Source: Pseudo-nitzschia pungens
Lineage: Eukaryota; Bacillariophyta; Bacillariophyceae; Bacillariales; Bacillariaceae
Direction: 5' to 3'
NCBI GenBank assembly: GCA_037355855.1
Contig: CM074758.1
Coordinates: 4,623,001 to 4,687,000, forward strand
Length of the DNA: 64,000 bases
Position numbers and translations under genes: made by a program
In this document: piece by piece, positions 42,750-53,625 of the stretch
Layout of the letters: each line of letters begins with the position of its first letter
Position numbering within the stretch: the first letter of the stretch is position 1
The notes under the pieces: model-generated
Databases searched by the model: none
Seen by the model: the letters and a program-made list of their open reading frames with translations, nothing else
What the model was told of the DNA's origin: nothing

Positions 42750-43560
42750 TGAAGATATCCAAGATGCTACTCTGCAAAGACTCCTGTGTAGGGAACTGTA
42801 CTGGGGCTAGTACTACAGGTATCATCCTCCATTTACTATCTAAAAGGTGCTAGACTGTGCGCTTAGCCACAGGCTTAGCAACAGGCTTAGCAACAGGCTT
42901 AGCAACAGGCTTAGCAACAGGCTTAGCAACAGGCTCATTCCAAGGTGCTATGGGTTGCTAACACTAAGTGACCAGGGTTCTTGCATATGGTTTGTACCAG
43001 TTGCAGAAACCTGGGTATAGCACTGTTAGCACACACTGTAGCATGGTGCTAGTACAAGTATACGGTTGCTACTGTATGCAAGATACTGGGTATGCTACTA
43101 TTCAATACCGTTGGGGGATGGTCATTGTTTATGATAAGTACTACTATAACTGGATACCCAGCCCCTGCAGTTAACAAGCAAGCAACTTAGCAAGCGCGCA
43201 AGCAAGCAAGCAGTGCAAACTAGCACGCAATAGAATAACTCTGCTGTGTGCTACTCCATATGCTACTCCATACGCTACGCTATTTGGTACACTGTAGTAC
43301 TGAGGAGTTCTACAGAGCTCTACAGGACTACATGATGATATGAGACAGTGAAGCAAGCTGTCACATGATACAGCAGCAGGAGCTGAGCTGTGCTCAGCTC
43401 TCACTCTTCTTCTGTAAATCACCTTTAAACTAACTCCTCCATCATGCCCTCCTATCAATCAATTCCTTTGTAGCTCTAGGGGAGTATCTTGTAGTAACTG
43501 AGTGTATGCAACAGCATTCAAACAGTATCCTCTGTATTTCGGCAAGAAGTATCCCTACCG
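42750..43560. repeat. Dispersed repeat with GGCTTAGCAACA array, copy 1
   Basis: Matches 60845-61610 along its length: TGAAGATATCCA start, six copies of a 12-bp GGCTTAGCAACA unit at 42868-42930, GTTTGTACCAGTTG, the palindrome GAGCTGAGCTGTGCTCAGCTC (about 43380), ATCATGCCCTCC and GTGTATGCAA near the end. No coding capacity seen. Confidence 0.6.
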
Positions 43561-44052
43561 GTACAAGTATCAATTTAAAAAAAGAGATCACAAGAAAGGC
43601 AAGCTAAAACAAGCGATTGCATGTAAAAACTGAATCCATACTTTCGATAATGCACGAAAAATAGTGAAGACGTGAACAACACTAATATGCGCCGCAATTT
43701 GAATACTTCGTACGACTACACTCACTTGTACTTGTAATTATTTGTAGACACAGGGAATAATGATGCTAGATTTGAACTGATTAATATGAACTGCATACAG
43801 CACTGGTACGGTTACTTCTACAAGTACGGTCGTCCTGGCTTTTTCTTGGATTGGGAATGAGTGGGTCCGAAACACGCCGAGCGGTGGTTTGTTCACAAAC
43901 ACAAACACAGAAACTGCTACCGGCACCACCCGATCGGAACACCCAATCGTTGCGTATGAATTTTGAAACAAATAAGATTAGCGAGTACTGAAAAGGTTGC
44001 TTGCTGATGCCTTACAGCACGAGAAGAGGACAGACATTCTTGCTGCGTGTCT
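43561..44052. other. Intergenic, no gene seen
   Basis: Presumed 3' flank of the protease gene; nothing recognisable. Confidence 0.4.
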
Positions 44053-46401
44053 CTAAGCCCTCCTGTTGCTCTTGCCCTTCTTGGAAGCCTTGGTGGGGGA
44101 AGGGGTTGGCCGTTTGGTGGGAGCCTTGGTGCTCTTGATCGACTTGGGCGACTTGGTCTTCTTGGGCGACTTGGTCGGAGCTTTGGTGGGAGCCTTTGTG
44201 CTCTTGCCCTTCTTGAGCGACTTGGTGGGGGACGCGGTGGGTGCCTTGGTGGGTAACACTGTGGGGTTGAGTGTGGGGTTGAGTGTGGGGGCTGCGGTGG
44301 GTGCCTTGGTCGGAGCCATGGTGGGCGCATCAAAAAGAGGAATGTCAGAGGTAGTCGACGAACTCAAAAAAGTAACCGTATCCGTTTCGGCAGGGGTAGG
44401 GGCAGGGGTAGGGGCATCGGATGGGGATGCACTGATTGCCAAGAGGACCGTGGGGACGGTGAGTCCGGCTGCTGCGAACGACGACGAAATGGTTCCGTTC
44501 TCGACGGCTTCCTCGAAGGATGCCTTGATGGCATTGGTGTCGTTCTCGGTCAACCATTCGATGAAGACCTCCCAGCAGGTCGAGGCTGAGGTAGGATCTT
44601 GACACTCAACAGACGTTGCAATCACGTTGACCTCTTCAACAAGCTGCAATTTCCTGCGATCGCCGAAGGGGATGAATACAATGGCAACAACCGTAAAGTC
44701 CGATTCGACGTCCGCTTGGAGAGTGTCAGCAGGATATTCCACGTCAACAATGGTAGCAGCGACATCATAGGATAATGGGTAGAGGGAAAAGACTGGATAG
44801 GTGGAAAGGGGATACATGGAAGGAACCATGTACGAAGGAGCTGAGGAGGGATAGAACGAGAGGGAGGGACTTGCGGTTGGATTTGGAGTTGCACCAGCAG
44901 TGGGAGTTGCAGAAGGACCGGCACTCGGGCTGGCCGAGGGGCTGGCACTCGGACTCGCGGAGGGGCTGGCACTAGGACCGGCACTCGGGCTGGCCGAGGG
45001 ACCGGCACTAGGGCTGGCCGAGGGACTGTCAATCGGACTCGCGGAGGGAACGCCCGAGGGAACTCCCGAGGGACTGGCCGACGGAACTCCGGAGGGACTG
45101 GCCGAGGGACTGGCCGAGGGAATTCCGGAGGGACTGCCCGAGGGTTTCGAAGAGGGGGGGGCGGAGGTGGACGGTTTGCCACTGGGACTGGTCGACGGCT
45201 TGGAGGAGGGAGGGGCGGAGGTGGACGGTTTGCCACTGGGACTGGTCGAGGGAACGGCCGAGGGAATTCCGGAGGGACTCGCGGAAGGAATGCCCGAAGG
45301 GCTCGAGGAGGGACCGGTGGAAGGTTTTCCCGAAGGAACGTCCGAAGGGCTCGCGGAAGGAACGTCCGAAGGGCTTGCGGAGGGAGTTGAAGAAGGAACG
45401 TCCGACGGGCTCGCAGTGGGAGTGACTGCCTTTGCGGAGGGACCGGCAGAAGGTTTTCCCGAAGGAACGTCCGAAGGGCTCGCGGAAGGAACATCCGAAG
45501 GAGTGGTATCGCTGCAAATGCCGCCGGTGCTTCCCAGGGTAGTGCAAGCGGTGGTCTTGATCCAGTCCATGTTGCTGCTGGTTCGGGCGTACACACCGGG
45601 GATGTTGGGCTGGGCGCATCCCGATCCAAAGGAGACCACACCCACGTGGGTATCGATGTACGTTCCATCGCCCTGTGCTGTTCGCACCACAATGGGACCA
45701 CCCGAGTCGCCCTGGCAGGTGTCCTTTCCACCTGCAGAGTACATGGTACAAATCATCATGTCACCAATGGTTCCGTAAACGTTGTTGCAATCGGTGTTGC
45801 TGATAATCGGCAGGGTTACTTCCTGGAGATAGTCCGGAGACTGATTTTGAAAGTTTTGTTCATTGCCGGTGTTCGCCAGAGTACCACCCATTCCCATGGC
45901 CTGAATATTGGTCCCGTCGACAGGGTACGCAGCATTTTCGTTGAGCGCTAGTTTGTAGACGGACTCATCGATGGTGACCGGTGAGTTCAGCTTGGCGAGG
46001 GCAAAATCGTATTCCTTGGTGCCGGAGTTGTACTTGGGATCGTTCACCCATTGGGTGTAGGATCGGACCTCGGTCTTTGCCACCGAATTGTCTGCCGGGA
46101 CTTCCGCATATTTCCAAGCACTGACATACGCTGAGCCCACACCATTCAGGGCGGTGGTGCAATCCATGCAGTGTGCCGCGGTGAGGACGACGTCGGGAGT
46201 GATGAGGGCACCACCGCAACCCGAAACGTACGTGGCACCGTTTTCATCGAATTGACATTGCAATTGAACAAAATAAGGGTAGGTGCCGGCAGCGGCTGTT
46301 GTACCGCCCACGATGGCGTGCTCGGGACCGGCGTACACGGGGGAGGCGAGTGCTGCCGCCGCCAGAAAGGCACGGACGAGAGAAGTTTTCATGTTCACCA
46401 T
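44053..46401 (-). CDS. Secreted trypsin-like serine protease with Pro-Ser repeat tail (782 aa)
   Basis: I chose ATG 46401 (GACCATGG context); the open frame upstream begins with TTG. Signal peptide 1-24. A29-I-V-G-G starts the S1A domain (cleavage after His28/Ala29 would activate it). The catalytic triad H77 (T-A-A-H-C), D132 (Y-D-F-A-L) and S233 (G-D-S-G-G-P) is complete, and D227, six before the Ser, predicts trypsin-like cleavage after Arg/Lys. After residue about 300 come some 190 residues of P-S-x-x-P-S-G repeats, then a folded-looking segment with paired Cys (V-E-C-Q-D-P...S-T-C-W-E-V-F) found in many diatom secreted proteins, then P-T-K-A-P-T repeats and a Lys-rich end. The tails suggest attachment to the cell wall or glycan matrix. 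Single exon. Confidence 0.88.
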   Translation of the reverse strand: MVNMKTSLVRAFLAAAALASPVYAGPEHAIVGGTTAAAGTYPYFVQLQCQFDENGATYVSGCGGALITPDVVLTAAHCMDCTTALNGVGSAYVSAWKYAEVPADNSVAKTEVRSYTQWVNDPKYNSGTKEYDFALAKLNSPVTIDESVYKLALNENAAYPVDGTNIQAMGMGGTLANTGNEQNFQNQSPDYLQEVTLPIISNTDCNNVYGTIGDMMICTMYSAGGKDTCQGDSGGPIVVRTAQGDGTYIDTHVGVVSFGSGCAQPNIPGVYARTSSNMDWIKTTACTTLGSTGGICSDTTPSDVPSASPSDVPSGKPSAGPSAKAVTPTASPSDVPSSTPSASPSDVPSASPSDVPSGKPSTGPSSSPSGIPSASPSGIPSAVPSTSPSGKPSTSAPPSSKPSTSPSGKPSTSAPPSSKPSGSPSGIPSASPSASPSGVPSASPSGVPSGVPSASPIDSPSASPSAGPSASPSAGPSASPSASPSASPSASPSAGPSATPTAGATPNPTASPSLSFYPSSAPSYMVPSMYPLSTYPVFSLYPLSYDVAATIVDVEYPADTLQADVESDFTVVAIVFIPFGDRRKLQLVEEVNVIATSVECQDPTSASTCWEVFIEWLTENDTNAIKASFEEAVENGTISSSFAAAGLTVPTVLLAISASPSDAPTPAPTPAETDTVTFLSSSTTSDIPLFDAPTMAPTKAPTAAPTLNPTLNPTVLPTKAPTASPTKSLKKGKSTKAPTKAPTKSPKKTKSPKSIKSTKAPTKRPTPSPTKASKKGKSNRRA

Positions 46402-47769
46402 GGTCTCTGGAGTTGTCTTCAGGGTTTGTCTCGGGGGTTGTCTTCGAGGCAATCTTCGAGGTTGTCTGGTTTGACGTGAAGCAAGGTAAGGTTATGCTAT
46501 ACAGGCCTACGGTACGGTACGAATGGACTGTTGCGGTAAGGATATACTTGTCTCAAAGGTGCTAAGATATCCAATTACGAAATAATAACCTTACTTCGTA
46601 CTTGTACTTGTTTCTAGATTTCTCTGGGTGTTCTTCCGATGGGAAACCTGGAGAAAGTGGAATTATGAGATGAGCTTTTTGTGCCTTTGGATGTGGATCG
46701 TTTTGCTCCTCACCACCGTACAGTATTGGAACCGTACAAGCACGTACAAATTACACCACAGGTAAACCTCACCCCATCGGTTTGGTGTCGGAAAGAATTC
46801 GTAATTTTCGGTTTGAAAGCACAGCAGAAGTGACGTTCGATCGCCTGTAGAAAGAAGGCGGGGCACCTTCGATTCGGCCTCTACAGTAGTATTCATACGA
46901 TAAATGTTTCCTTTTTCGAAAGTTCCTTTATTTTTCGTCAATGGAACACATTCTTTTTTTGTTTCCGTTGATCTTTGTTGAGTAAAATCCTTAGCCTAAA
47001 GATACGAAGTGGCGCATGTGCTCCATCTCTGGGATGATGAAAGGTGCGCGTAGGTCAGTCTCAAGCACGTTGAATATTGTCCGTTCATCTTTTTTCATTC
47101 ATTTTTGTGACGAACAATTATTTTGAAATTGCTCTGGGCGAAATTTATGGATAATCTTACCGTACACGTAGTACGAGTACACTAATCTTACAGTAATTAG
47201 TTCGGGTACCGGTATGGGGACATCGAAAGTCGGAATCCACTTCCTCCACCTCAACCTCCCAATGAATTCATGCTTCTACACTACGTGTAAGGCTTAAGTA
47301 ACCGAGACAAGACGGTAAAGTGACTTACCGTAGTAACTAGTAACCTTACCTAGAAGAGACGTTTACGGTAGAAGGGTTCGCACTCGTGCGACTTTTACCC
47401 TCTCCTCCATTATGTACGAGTGAGTGAGTCCGGTAAGGCTTAGGGTAATTACTTGTACTACAAAATTCCTATCAGCTGTCCCCCAGTTCTACATCCCCAA
47501 CCACTCATTTCTACGGAAGCCGGGGGACAGCTGATAGGAATTCCGTAGTATTCAAAATCAAGGCGCAATCAGTCTTTCGGATGGATAAAAAGAGCGGGAT
47601 CCTGCGCCTGGATGGCTCAATGGGACACTTTACCGTAACGGTATTTCACCCGTTGTATGGTAACCTTACCGTCGGACGAAAATACGGTAAGGCCTTATTT
47701 CAGGAGTGACAAGTTCTACCTTTTTAAGGTTACCTCGTGTGTTGCAGGGTTCATACACGAAGTTACTAC
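46402..47769. other. Intergenic upstream of the protease gene
   Basis: No supported ORF. Rich in GTACGG/TTACCGTA strings (46500-46520, 47155-47220, 47300-47360, 47630-47700). Contains one MITE hairpin, listed separately. Confidence 0.5.
47456..47550. mobile_element. MITE-like hairpin, 95 bp
   Basis: TACTACAAAATTCCTATCAG...and its complement ending CCGTAGTA; both arms include CAGCTGTCCCCC. Same family as 21717 and 63436. Confidence 0.7.
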
Positions 47770-48100
47770 GAGTCCGACAACAATTGAGAATCACTAGTCG
47801 CGCACTGAAATTAGCACCAATGGAATGCCAGTCAACCACCAATGGACCGGGTAGGAGAACATGCCTTAAATAAAAATTATCTCTGTAATAGATAAATTCC
47901 TGTAACCCTTTATAGTATGCTGTTTTGTTAGTGGAAACCCATTGTTCGAGTGCCTTACTAAACTCTTTGTTAAAAAATCACTTTTTTTGACACCACAGTT
48001 CTTCGCATCAGATAACGAGAACACATACCGAACACCTTGACCATGGTGGATCCGGCAGATACCAGAGCCAAAGCGCATCGCAAACTGCAACTTAGTAGGG
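47770..48100 (+). repeat. Transposon end, left copy of an inverted pair
   Basis: Starts GAGTCCGACAACAATTGAG and runs about 330 bp into an ATG-led ORF. Its inverted partner is 55533-55872. Differences are scattered substitutions and small indels, so the two ends are not brand new. Confidence 0.65.
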
Positions 48101-48456
48101 AGTTAGGGCAACAGAGGGAGGAGAGGCCTCATCCCAAAAGAGGAGGAGCTCAGGGATATCCAGTATGGCGTCGACGAGAGATACTGGAGGATCACAAAGC
48201 AGGCTTACCTGTACCTGTATTCAGAGCAACGCTCTTCCGGTGGAAAAAGAAACTTCATCCAACAGAGGTGAGAAGCAGCAGGAGAGGGGACGAAATGGAT
48301 GGATCGATCGATCGAAATAACACGGCAATCTGGAGATCCAGAGACACGACAATCTACCACAGTATTCAGTCCGATCGATTAAAAGTACTTACCTCGGAAT
48401 CCCCTACACTTATTGTCGCGTCTCCACCAGCAGCAAGCAGCAACGCGTCGATATAA
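48043..48456 (+). pseudogene. N-terminal fragment of a transposase-like protein with a possible HTH
   Basis: Starts at ATG 48043 directly after the transposon end. Begins M-V-D-P-A-D-T-R-A-K, then basic residues and a segment of the form R-R-E-I-L-E-D-H-K-A-G-L-P...A-T-L-F-R-W-K-K, which fits a helix-turn-helix of a DNA transposase (positions about 47-72). The last residues come from the minisatellite. The same first 20 codons occur, inverted, at 55605-55540 and stop there. I infer a truncated DNA transposon gene; no catalytic domain is present. Confidence 0.4.
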
Positions 48457-48850
48457 TACAGGGGAGGGGAAGCAGCAAGCAGCAATACATCGATATAATA
48501 CAGGGGGGGAAGCAGCAAGCAGAAACACGTCAATATAATACAGGGGGGACAGCAAGCAGCAACGCGTCGATAGTATACCGACACGACAGCAAACAGCAAC
48601 GCGTCGATACACAGCAAGCAGCAACGCGTCGATAATACAGGGGGGGACAGCAAGCAGCAACGCGTCGATAATACAGTGGGGGGACAGCAAGCAGCAACGC
48701 GTCGATAATACAGTGGGGGGACAGCAAGCAGCAACCAACGCGTCGATAATACAGGGGGGACAGCAAGCAGCAGCACGCAGCAACGCGTCGATAATACAGT
48801 GGGGGGACAGCAAGCAGCAACCAACGCGTCGATAATACAGGGGGGACCAC
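48425..48850. repeat. G-run minisatellite array 3
   Basis: About 12 copies of the 36-bp unit, with more variation (AATATAATACAG, shorter G-runs) than array 1. Confidence 0.8.
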
Positions 48851-49266
48851 TTCCGTTGGTAGGTATCGGGTATCGATCGTCACGCACTTGTCCCCGAACC
48901 GAACCGAACGGAATCTTGTAAATCTAAAAGAACAAGCCTACAATCGATTGTAACATGCATTAACGGTACTAATTGTATGAAACTAAAAAGTGGGTGTTTT
49001 GTTTTGTGTTTGTCATGACATACAGGTAGGTAAGTCTTTTTTTTTTTTGATTGATCGCCCAAATGGAATCCTCATTCCTGCCTCGCTGTTATTGTCGCCA
49101 ATTTGTCAACGGTCATTTCTCATCCTTGACTCCAATTATCCAACGCGGAACCGAACCGAATGAATAGAAAACAATCCTCTCCCGAGCCGCCAGCCTCGAT
49201 ACGAATGCAATCGAATAGGATCCTGTCGCTCTCCGACCAGCTATTGGTATTATACGGTACAGTTAC

Positions 49267-50340
49267 TCATGCAGGCAACATTTCTCGGTTGTACATTCTT
49301 TGTTTCACACCAATCTCCCACCGCTCGAATCGTTCTGCCAGGGATGCGCAAGAAGGCTTGTTGAATTGTGGATCCGGAATCAATGCCTGTAGCTCTTCCA
49401 TGTTGTCCGCGAGTGGCGTAGCAAAGTTTCCCTGTTCAACCAGTTGCATGTTGTCCTTCATTTCCAAACAGTGATCGAGGTGACCGCCAAAGTTGACCCT
49501 CAGCATGTACAACAGTATGTCCCAGTCAAGGCCCCTCTCGTAGGGCCGATGATCGGGATTCTCGAGCTTCATGTGTGGCGGCCAGTATACTGATGACGGC
49601 ATGCATTCTCGCATCTGACAAAAAACCAACACGCCGCTCATCCAAGCACTCCCGTCTTGTGGTGTCACTCCGTATGGATGGATGTACCTAAGGTATTCCC
49701 TCTTGTACGCAGCAAAGTTCATATCGTAGTTGCTCACGGCTGTCATTTTCTGGCCCGCAATATACTGCCTAATATTGACGGCTGTTATTTTGCTCGCCAA
49801 ATCCTTGCTGTTGAGAACGTCAAAGACATGCTGCCAACAGCCTTCGTTTTCGGTAGACAAGGGGGCTTCGCAATGGAGACTGATATCGTCGTCGAGAAAG
49901 ACCCACCAGTCAAACTGTTTCCCGCGACGCACTTCCAATTCGATGGCTTTCTCTCCCTGCAAGGTCCTCCCCTCTTCCCACCTCGTACTGGGAATGTACA
50001 TGTTGTAAAAATCCAACGACCCAGTGAAACCGGTCACCATTGCATCATCGTCGCGAATCTCCTCGTCGTAGGACGAAAAAATAAACGTGAGCCTTGCATT
50101 CATCTTTTCGAGACGATCTAGCCACAGGGGGAAATAATTCTTCTGTCCCATCACCATGACAATGATGTTGCTCTCGTCGGATATGACAGCCGGCGTTTGC
50201 TGGGACTTGCTTTGTGTTGCTGTTGCGTCCTTCGAAAAGAAAGCCGGTGCTCGGAATGAAAAAAGCGCGATGTTAAGAACCGAAACCAAAATCAATAACA
50301 CCGTGGTTATTTTGGAGACGCCAATGTCGTGCATCTTCAT
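49267..50340 (-). CDS. Type II membrane protein, glycosyltransferase-like (357 aa)
   Basis: ATG 50340. A short cytosolic tail (K-M-H-D), one TM anchor (about residues 11-29), then a lumenal domain. The block W-W-V-F-L-D-D-D-I-S-L, with acidic residues D150-D152, resembles the DxD metal/nucleotide-sugar site of GT-A glycosyltransferases. Later blocks (N-Y-D-M-N-F-A-A-Y, S-A-W-M-S-G-V-L-V-F, R-G-L-D-W-D-I-L-L-Y) look like acceptor-site and C-terminal GT-A motifs. I do not recognise the exact family. It would act in the Golgi or ER on glycans. Single exon, normal codon use. It sits inside a block of transposable elements and is bracketed by inverted transposon ends, yet the ORF is intact. Confidence 0.6.
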   Translation of the reverse strand: MKMHDIGVSKITTVLLILVSVLNIALFSFRAPAFFSKDATATQSKSQQTPAVISDESNIIVMVMGQKNYFPLWLDRLEKMNARLTFIFSSYDEEIRDDDAMVTGFTGSLDFYNMYIPSTRWEEGRTLQGEKAIELEVRRGKQFDWWVFLDDDISLHCEAPLSTENEGCWQHVFDVLNSKDLASKITAVNIRQYIAGQKMTAVSNYDMNFAAYKREYLRYIHPYGVTPQDGSAWMSGVLVFCQMRECMPSSVYWPPHMKLENPDHRPYERGLDWDILLYMLRVNFGGHLDHCLEMKDNMQLVEQGNFATPLADNMEELQALIPDPQFNKPSCASLAERFERWEIGVKQRMYNREMLPA

Positions 50341-50440
50341 TGTGCTGGTCGGTTTTGGATGTGGATGTTTTGTGGTTTCTTTTGTTGTTCAATGACGGAA
50401 CTCACGGCGTTTGTGTTCGTCTATGCTGTATGCTGTAACC

Positions 50441-50738
50441 GTCGAGTAGGACCTTTTTCCCTTGCAATCATGCGCGCGAGATTTCAAGTGGTTCTCGCAA
50501 AATTCGAGCAGCTCGACACTAAGAAACACTAGTTAAATTTTTAGGTTACAAATCGCACCTCCCCTGATTTCAAATCGACCCAGCTAAAAAAATAATCTGA
50601 TTAAGCTCTCTATAAGAATGTCCACTTTCAGATTACAGCTCAACCGAAGCACCTCTGTAGACACAGTACTAGAAGAATGTTTTTTGTTTTCATGAAATCA
50701 GCCATGATTGCAAGGGAAAAAGGGTCCTACTCGACCGA
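50441..50738. mobile_element. Inverted-repeat element (about 33-bp arms)
   Basis: GTCGAGTAGGACC(C)TTTTTCCCTTGCAATCATG at the left is mirrored at 50703-50736. It lies just upstream of the glycosyltransferase-like gene and may contain its promoter. No ORF inside. Confidence 0.6.
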
Positions 50739-50742
50739 TTAC

Positions 50743-50932
50743 ATCAATAACTATCGAGCTTGCTCGCGCGCCGTGTGAAATCTCCTGTAACCTGGGCGCT
50801 AGTTCCTGTGTAACACTCGCTCTCTTGCGCACACAATAGTTTTTCTATGGCAGAGGGTGATTACACAGGAACTAGCGCCCAGGTTACAGGAGATTTCACA
50901 CCGCGCGCGAGCAACTCGACAGTTATTTAACA
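50743..50932. mobile_element. Long near-perfect palindrome (about 70-bp arms)
   Basis: A 41-base arm from GTGTGAAATCTCCTG to CTGTGTAA is perfectly mirrored by TTACACAG...CACAC, with weaker pairing outward (TCGAG...CTCGCGCG). Loop of about 55 bases. MITE-like; target duplication not clear. Confidence 0.7.
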
Positions 50933-50935
50933 AAT

Positions 50936-51180
50936 AATTAGTAATACCTTACTTTTGGATGTAGAACCGGGGGACAGCTGATAAGAATTTTGTAGTATTT
51001 CAGAAATGGAGTAAAATACTACGGAATTCCTATCAGCTCAGCTGTCCCCCGGTTTCCGTAGGAATTAGTAATACCTTACTTTTGGATGTAGAACCGGGGG
51101 ACAGCTGATAAGAATTTTGTAGTATTTCGGAAATGGAGTAAAATACTACGGAATTCCTATCAGCTGATCCCCCCACCTTT
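50936..51180. repeat. Tandem duplication of 127 bp containing MITE arms
   Basis: Two copies of AATTAGTAATACC...CCGGGGGACAGCTG...GTAGTA...TACTACGGAATTCC...CAGCT. Arms of the MITE family point outward, so each unit is the junction between two adjacent copies. The second unit runs into the Tc1-like element. Confidence 0.6.
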
Positions 51181-52460
51181 TTAATCAGAAAAAAAAGCTT
51201 TTTTACGTCGATTCGACGCAAACCCTGAAAAACTCTGTAGTACAAATTTCTACGTAATTTAGTGTAGGCTCTAGTCTTCTTCTTTTTTGACACCAAAAAA
51301 CACACCACTCTTTCTCATTTTGACCGGGACCATGGTGGTTGCCCAAATCCTGTTGCAACAACTCTTTTGAACCATTTTTCGTGTCCAGAGCAATCCTTGC
51401 ATCGACAGTGCATCTGAGCCTTTTTTTCTGCTGAAAAATTGACCTCGGAAAGTGATTTTCGAACTGCTTCTGATTTCGCCGACAACGACGACGAGAATTC
51501 GACAATCGACAATTCCACCACCATGGTGAACGGCAATCCCTGAAGAGCAATAAGGTCCAGCCTCCTTGCCAAACGCCTAGATATGCTATTAATGATGACA
51601 TTCAGCAAGAAGAAGGGGTCTACGACAGCAAATCAGGCGTTTCCTTTTCGCAATCGATACAAGCGGCGATTCCGATACTGGACAATGAATTATCTGTATG
51701 GAATTACGGACATTCATAGGGATGATATGATCGATGTGGATGAAGCAGGGATTAAGCTGGAGAACGCAAACAGGAGAATGGGGAAGGCTGCGCTCTGTGG
51801 GAGGGTGCGCCAGCGAGGGAACTATGGGCATGGTGAAAATCATACTTTGAAGATGGCATTTTGTGCCCCTTATTATACAGTGAATGGACCCATTGAGTAT
51901 GTATTCAATACAATCGAAATGGCACTCAGCTACAACAAGATGTATGATATCTCCAACCCAGCTGACCTGTGCCAGCAGCTGTTTGCAATTATTCGGGGGA
52001 TACAATTTGCGCGACGCGCATTTTGTCCGACGTTCCGATGTTCCAGTACTAAAAATACGTAGATTTCTACACAACTTTACCATGCGATATCTCGCTCCCT
52101 TATACACCCCCAATCACAACCCCAGGACCTACATGTATTAACCAAGACCTGCGCTCTTCGTTTCTGCTATCGGTTCAGTTGCTGGATGCTTCGTTTGGTT
52201 GCTTTGGTTGCCAATTCACCACTCGGTGGCCGATCAAGCAGCAGCAACAACCAACACAAAACCGACACATAATTTTCTACAGCACTTCCAGTACAGATAC
52301 TACAGCAATTCACCACTCTTTTTCGATGTAGTTCCCAAGCTCCAACCAAGGCCCTTACGTATATCTTGCTATACTTAATGTTCTACACTGTTTCCAAGCT
52401 GCTTAAGTGATTCTCACTTAAAGTTCTTCCACTGTAGGAATATTTCTACACGAAATTCCA

Positions 52461-53300
52461 GATGTCATCTGTTTCCAAGTCTATTGCCCTGCTGGACCAT
52501 AAGTGTTTTCACTTATGGTCCTACTGTTTTCTGACCCAAGCCCAAAAGCCGCTAAGTACAGTTCACTTAAGGCTCTACCATCTACATATACCTCTCAGGT
52601 GTACAGTATAAATGTCATCTGTTTCCAAGTCTATTGCCCTGCTGGACCATAAGTGTTTTCGCTTATGGTCCTACTGTTTTCTGACCCAAGCCCCAAAGCC
52701 GCTAAGTACAGTTCACTTAAGGCTCTACCATCTACATATACCTCCCAGATGTACTGTATAAATGTCATCTGTTTTCAAGTCTACTGCCCTGCTGGACCAT
52801 AAGTGTTTTCGCTTATGGTCCTACTGTTTCCTGACCCAAGCCCCAAAGTCGCTAAGTACAGTTTGCTTAAGGCTCTCCTACCTACATAACCCTGTCAGGT
52901 GCACACTTCAACTGTCATCTGTTTTCAAGTCCACTGCCCTGCTGGACTATAAGTGTTTCGCTTATGGTCCTACTGTTTCTCGACCCAAGCCCCAAAGCCG
53001 CTAAGTACAGCTTGCTTAAGGCTCTCCTACCTACATAACCCCCTCAGGTGCACACTTCAACTGTCATCTGTTTTCAAGTCTACTGCCCTGCTGGACCATA
53101 ATTGTTTTTGACTATGGACCTACTGTTTTTCTGACCCAAGCCCCAAAGCCGCTAAGTACATGTTACTTAATGCTTCACCACCAACATATACCCCTCCAGT
53201 TCACAGTACAGCTGCCACCTGTTTTCAAGCCTACAGCCCTGATGGTTCATAAGTGTTATCACTTAAAGGCCGTGTTTCCAAGCTACTACAGGAGAGCAAG
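52461..53300 (+). repeat. Six tandem 150-bp units, each with a stem-loop
   Basis: Units start near 52461, 52612, 52762, 52912, 53061 and 53210 (period 149-150). Each has TGTCATCTGTTT(C)CAAGTC, a hairpin GGACCATAAGTG-loop-CACTTATGGTCC (perfect 12-bp stem in unit 1), CTGACCCAAGCCCCAAAGCC and GCTAAGTACA. Paired changes across the stem are seen in some units, while unit 6 is decayed. Confidence 0.8.
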
Positions 53301-53439
53301 TTCGTTCTACGAATTTGGTAGTAGGCTCCACTGCCTCTTAGTGTTTCGACGGAATACAAGCATTACCTGGGAAATTTTGCTTGTTTTCGGTGTACGGTAC
53401 CATACGAATGGTAAGGAGTGTGTGGTAAGGAATGTGTTT

Positions 53440-53625
53440 GGGGCTGACTACTCGCATTACTGATGCTGCACTCCAGCATCCAGAGAGGAGTTTTGCTTTT
53501 GTACGCTGACCACTAGCATTACTGATACTATGTATCTGAGGAAGGGTTTTGCTTGTGTCGGCTGACCACTAGCATTACGGATGCTGCATACCAGCATTGG
53601 AGGGACAGTTTTGCTTGTGTCTTTC
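53440..53625 (+). repeat. Three imperfect 70-75 bp repeats near the 3' end of the retroposon
   Basis: Repeated CTGAC(T)CACTAGCATTAC(T/G)GATGCTGCA...CCAGCAT...GTTTTGCTTGTGTC. Non-coding. Confidence 0.55.

Noticed and set aside
43171..43458. Minus-strand 95-codon ORF
   Set aside because: Lies within the dispersed 0.8-kb repeat and is not conserved in its second copy.
44900..45778. Plus-strand ORF of 292 codons
   Set aside because: Shadow of the Pro-Ser repeat part of the protease gene.
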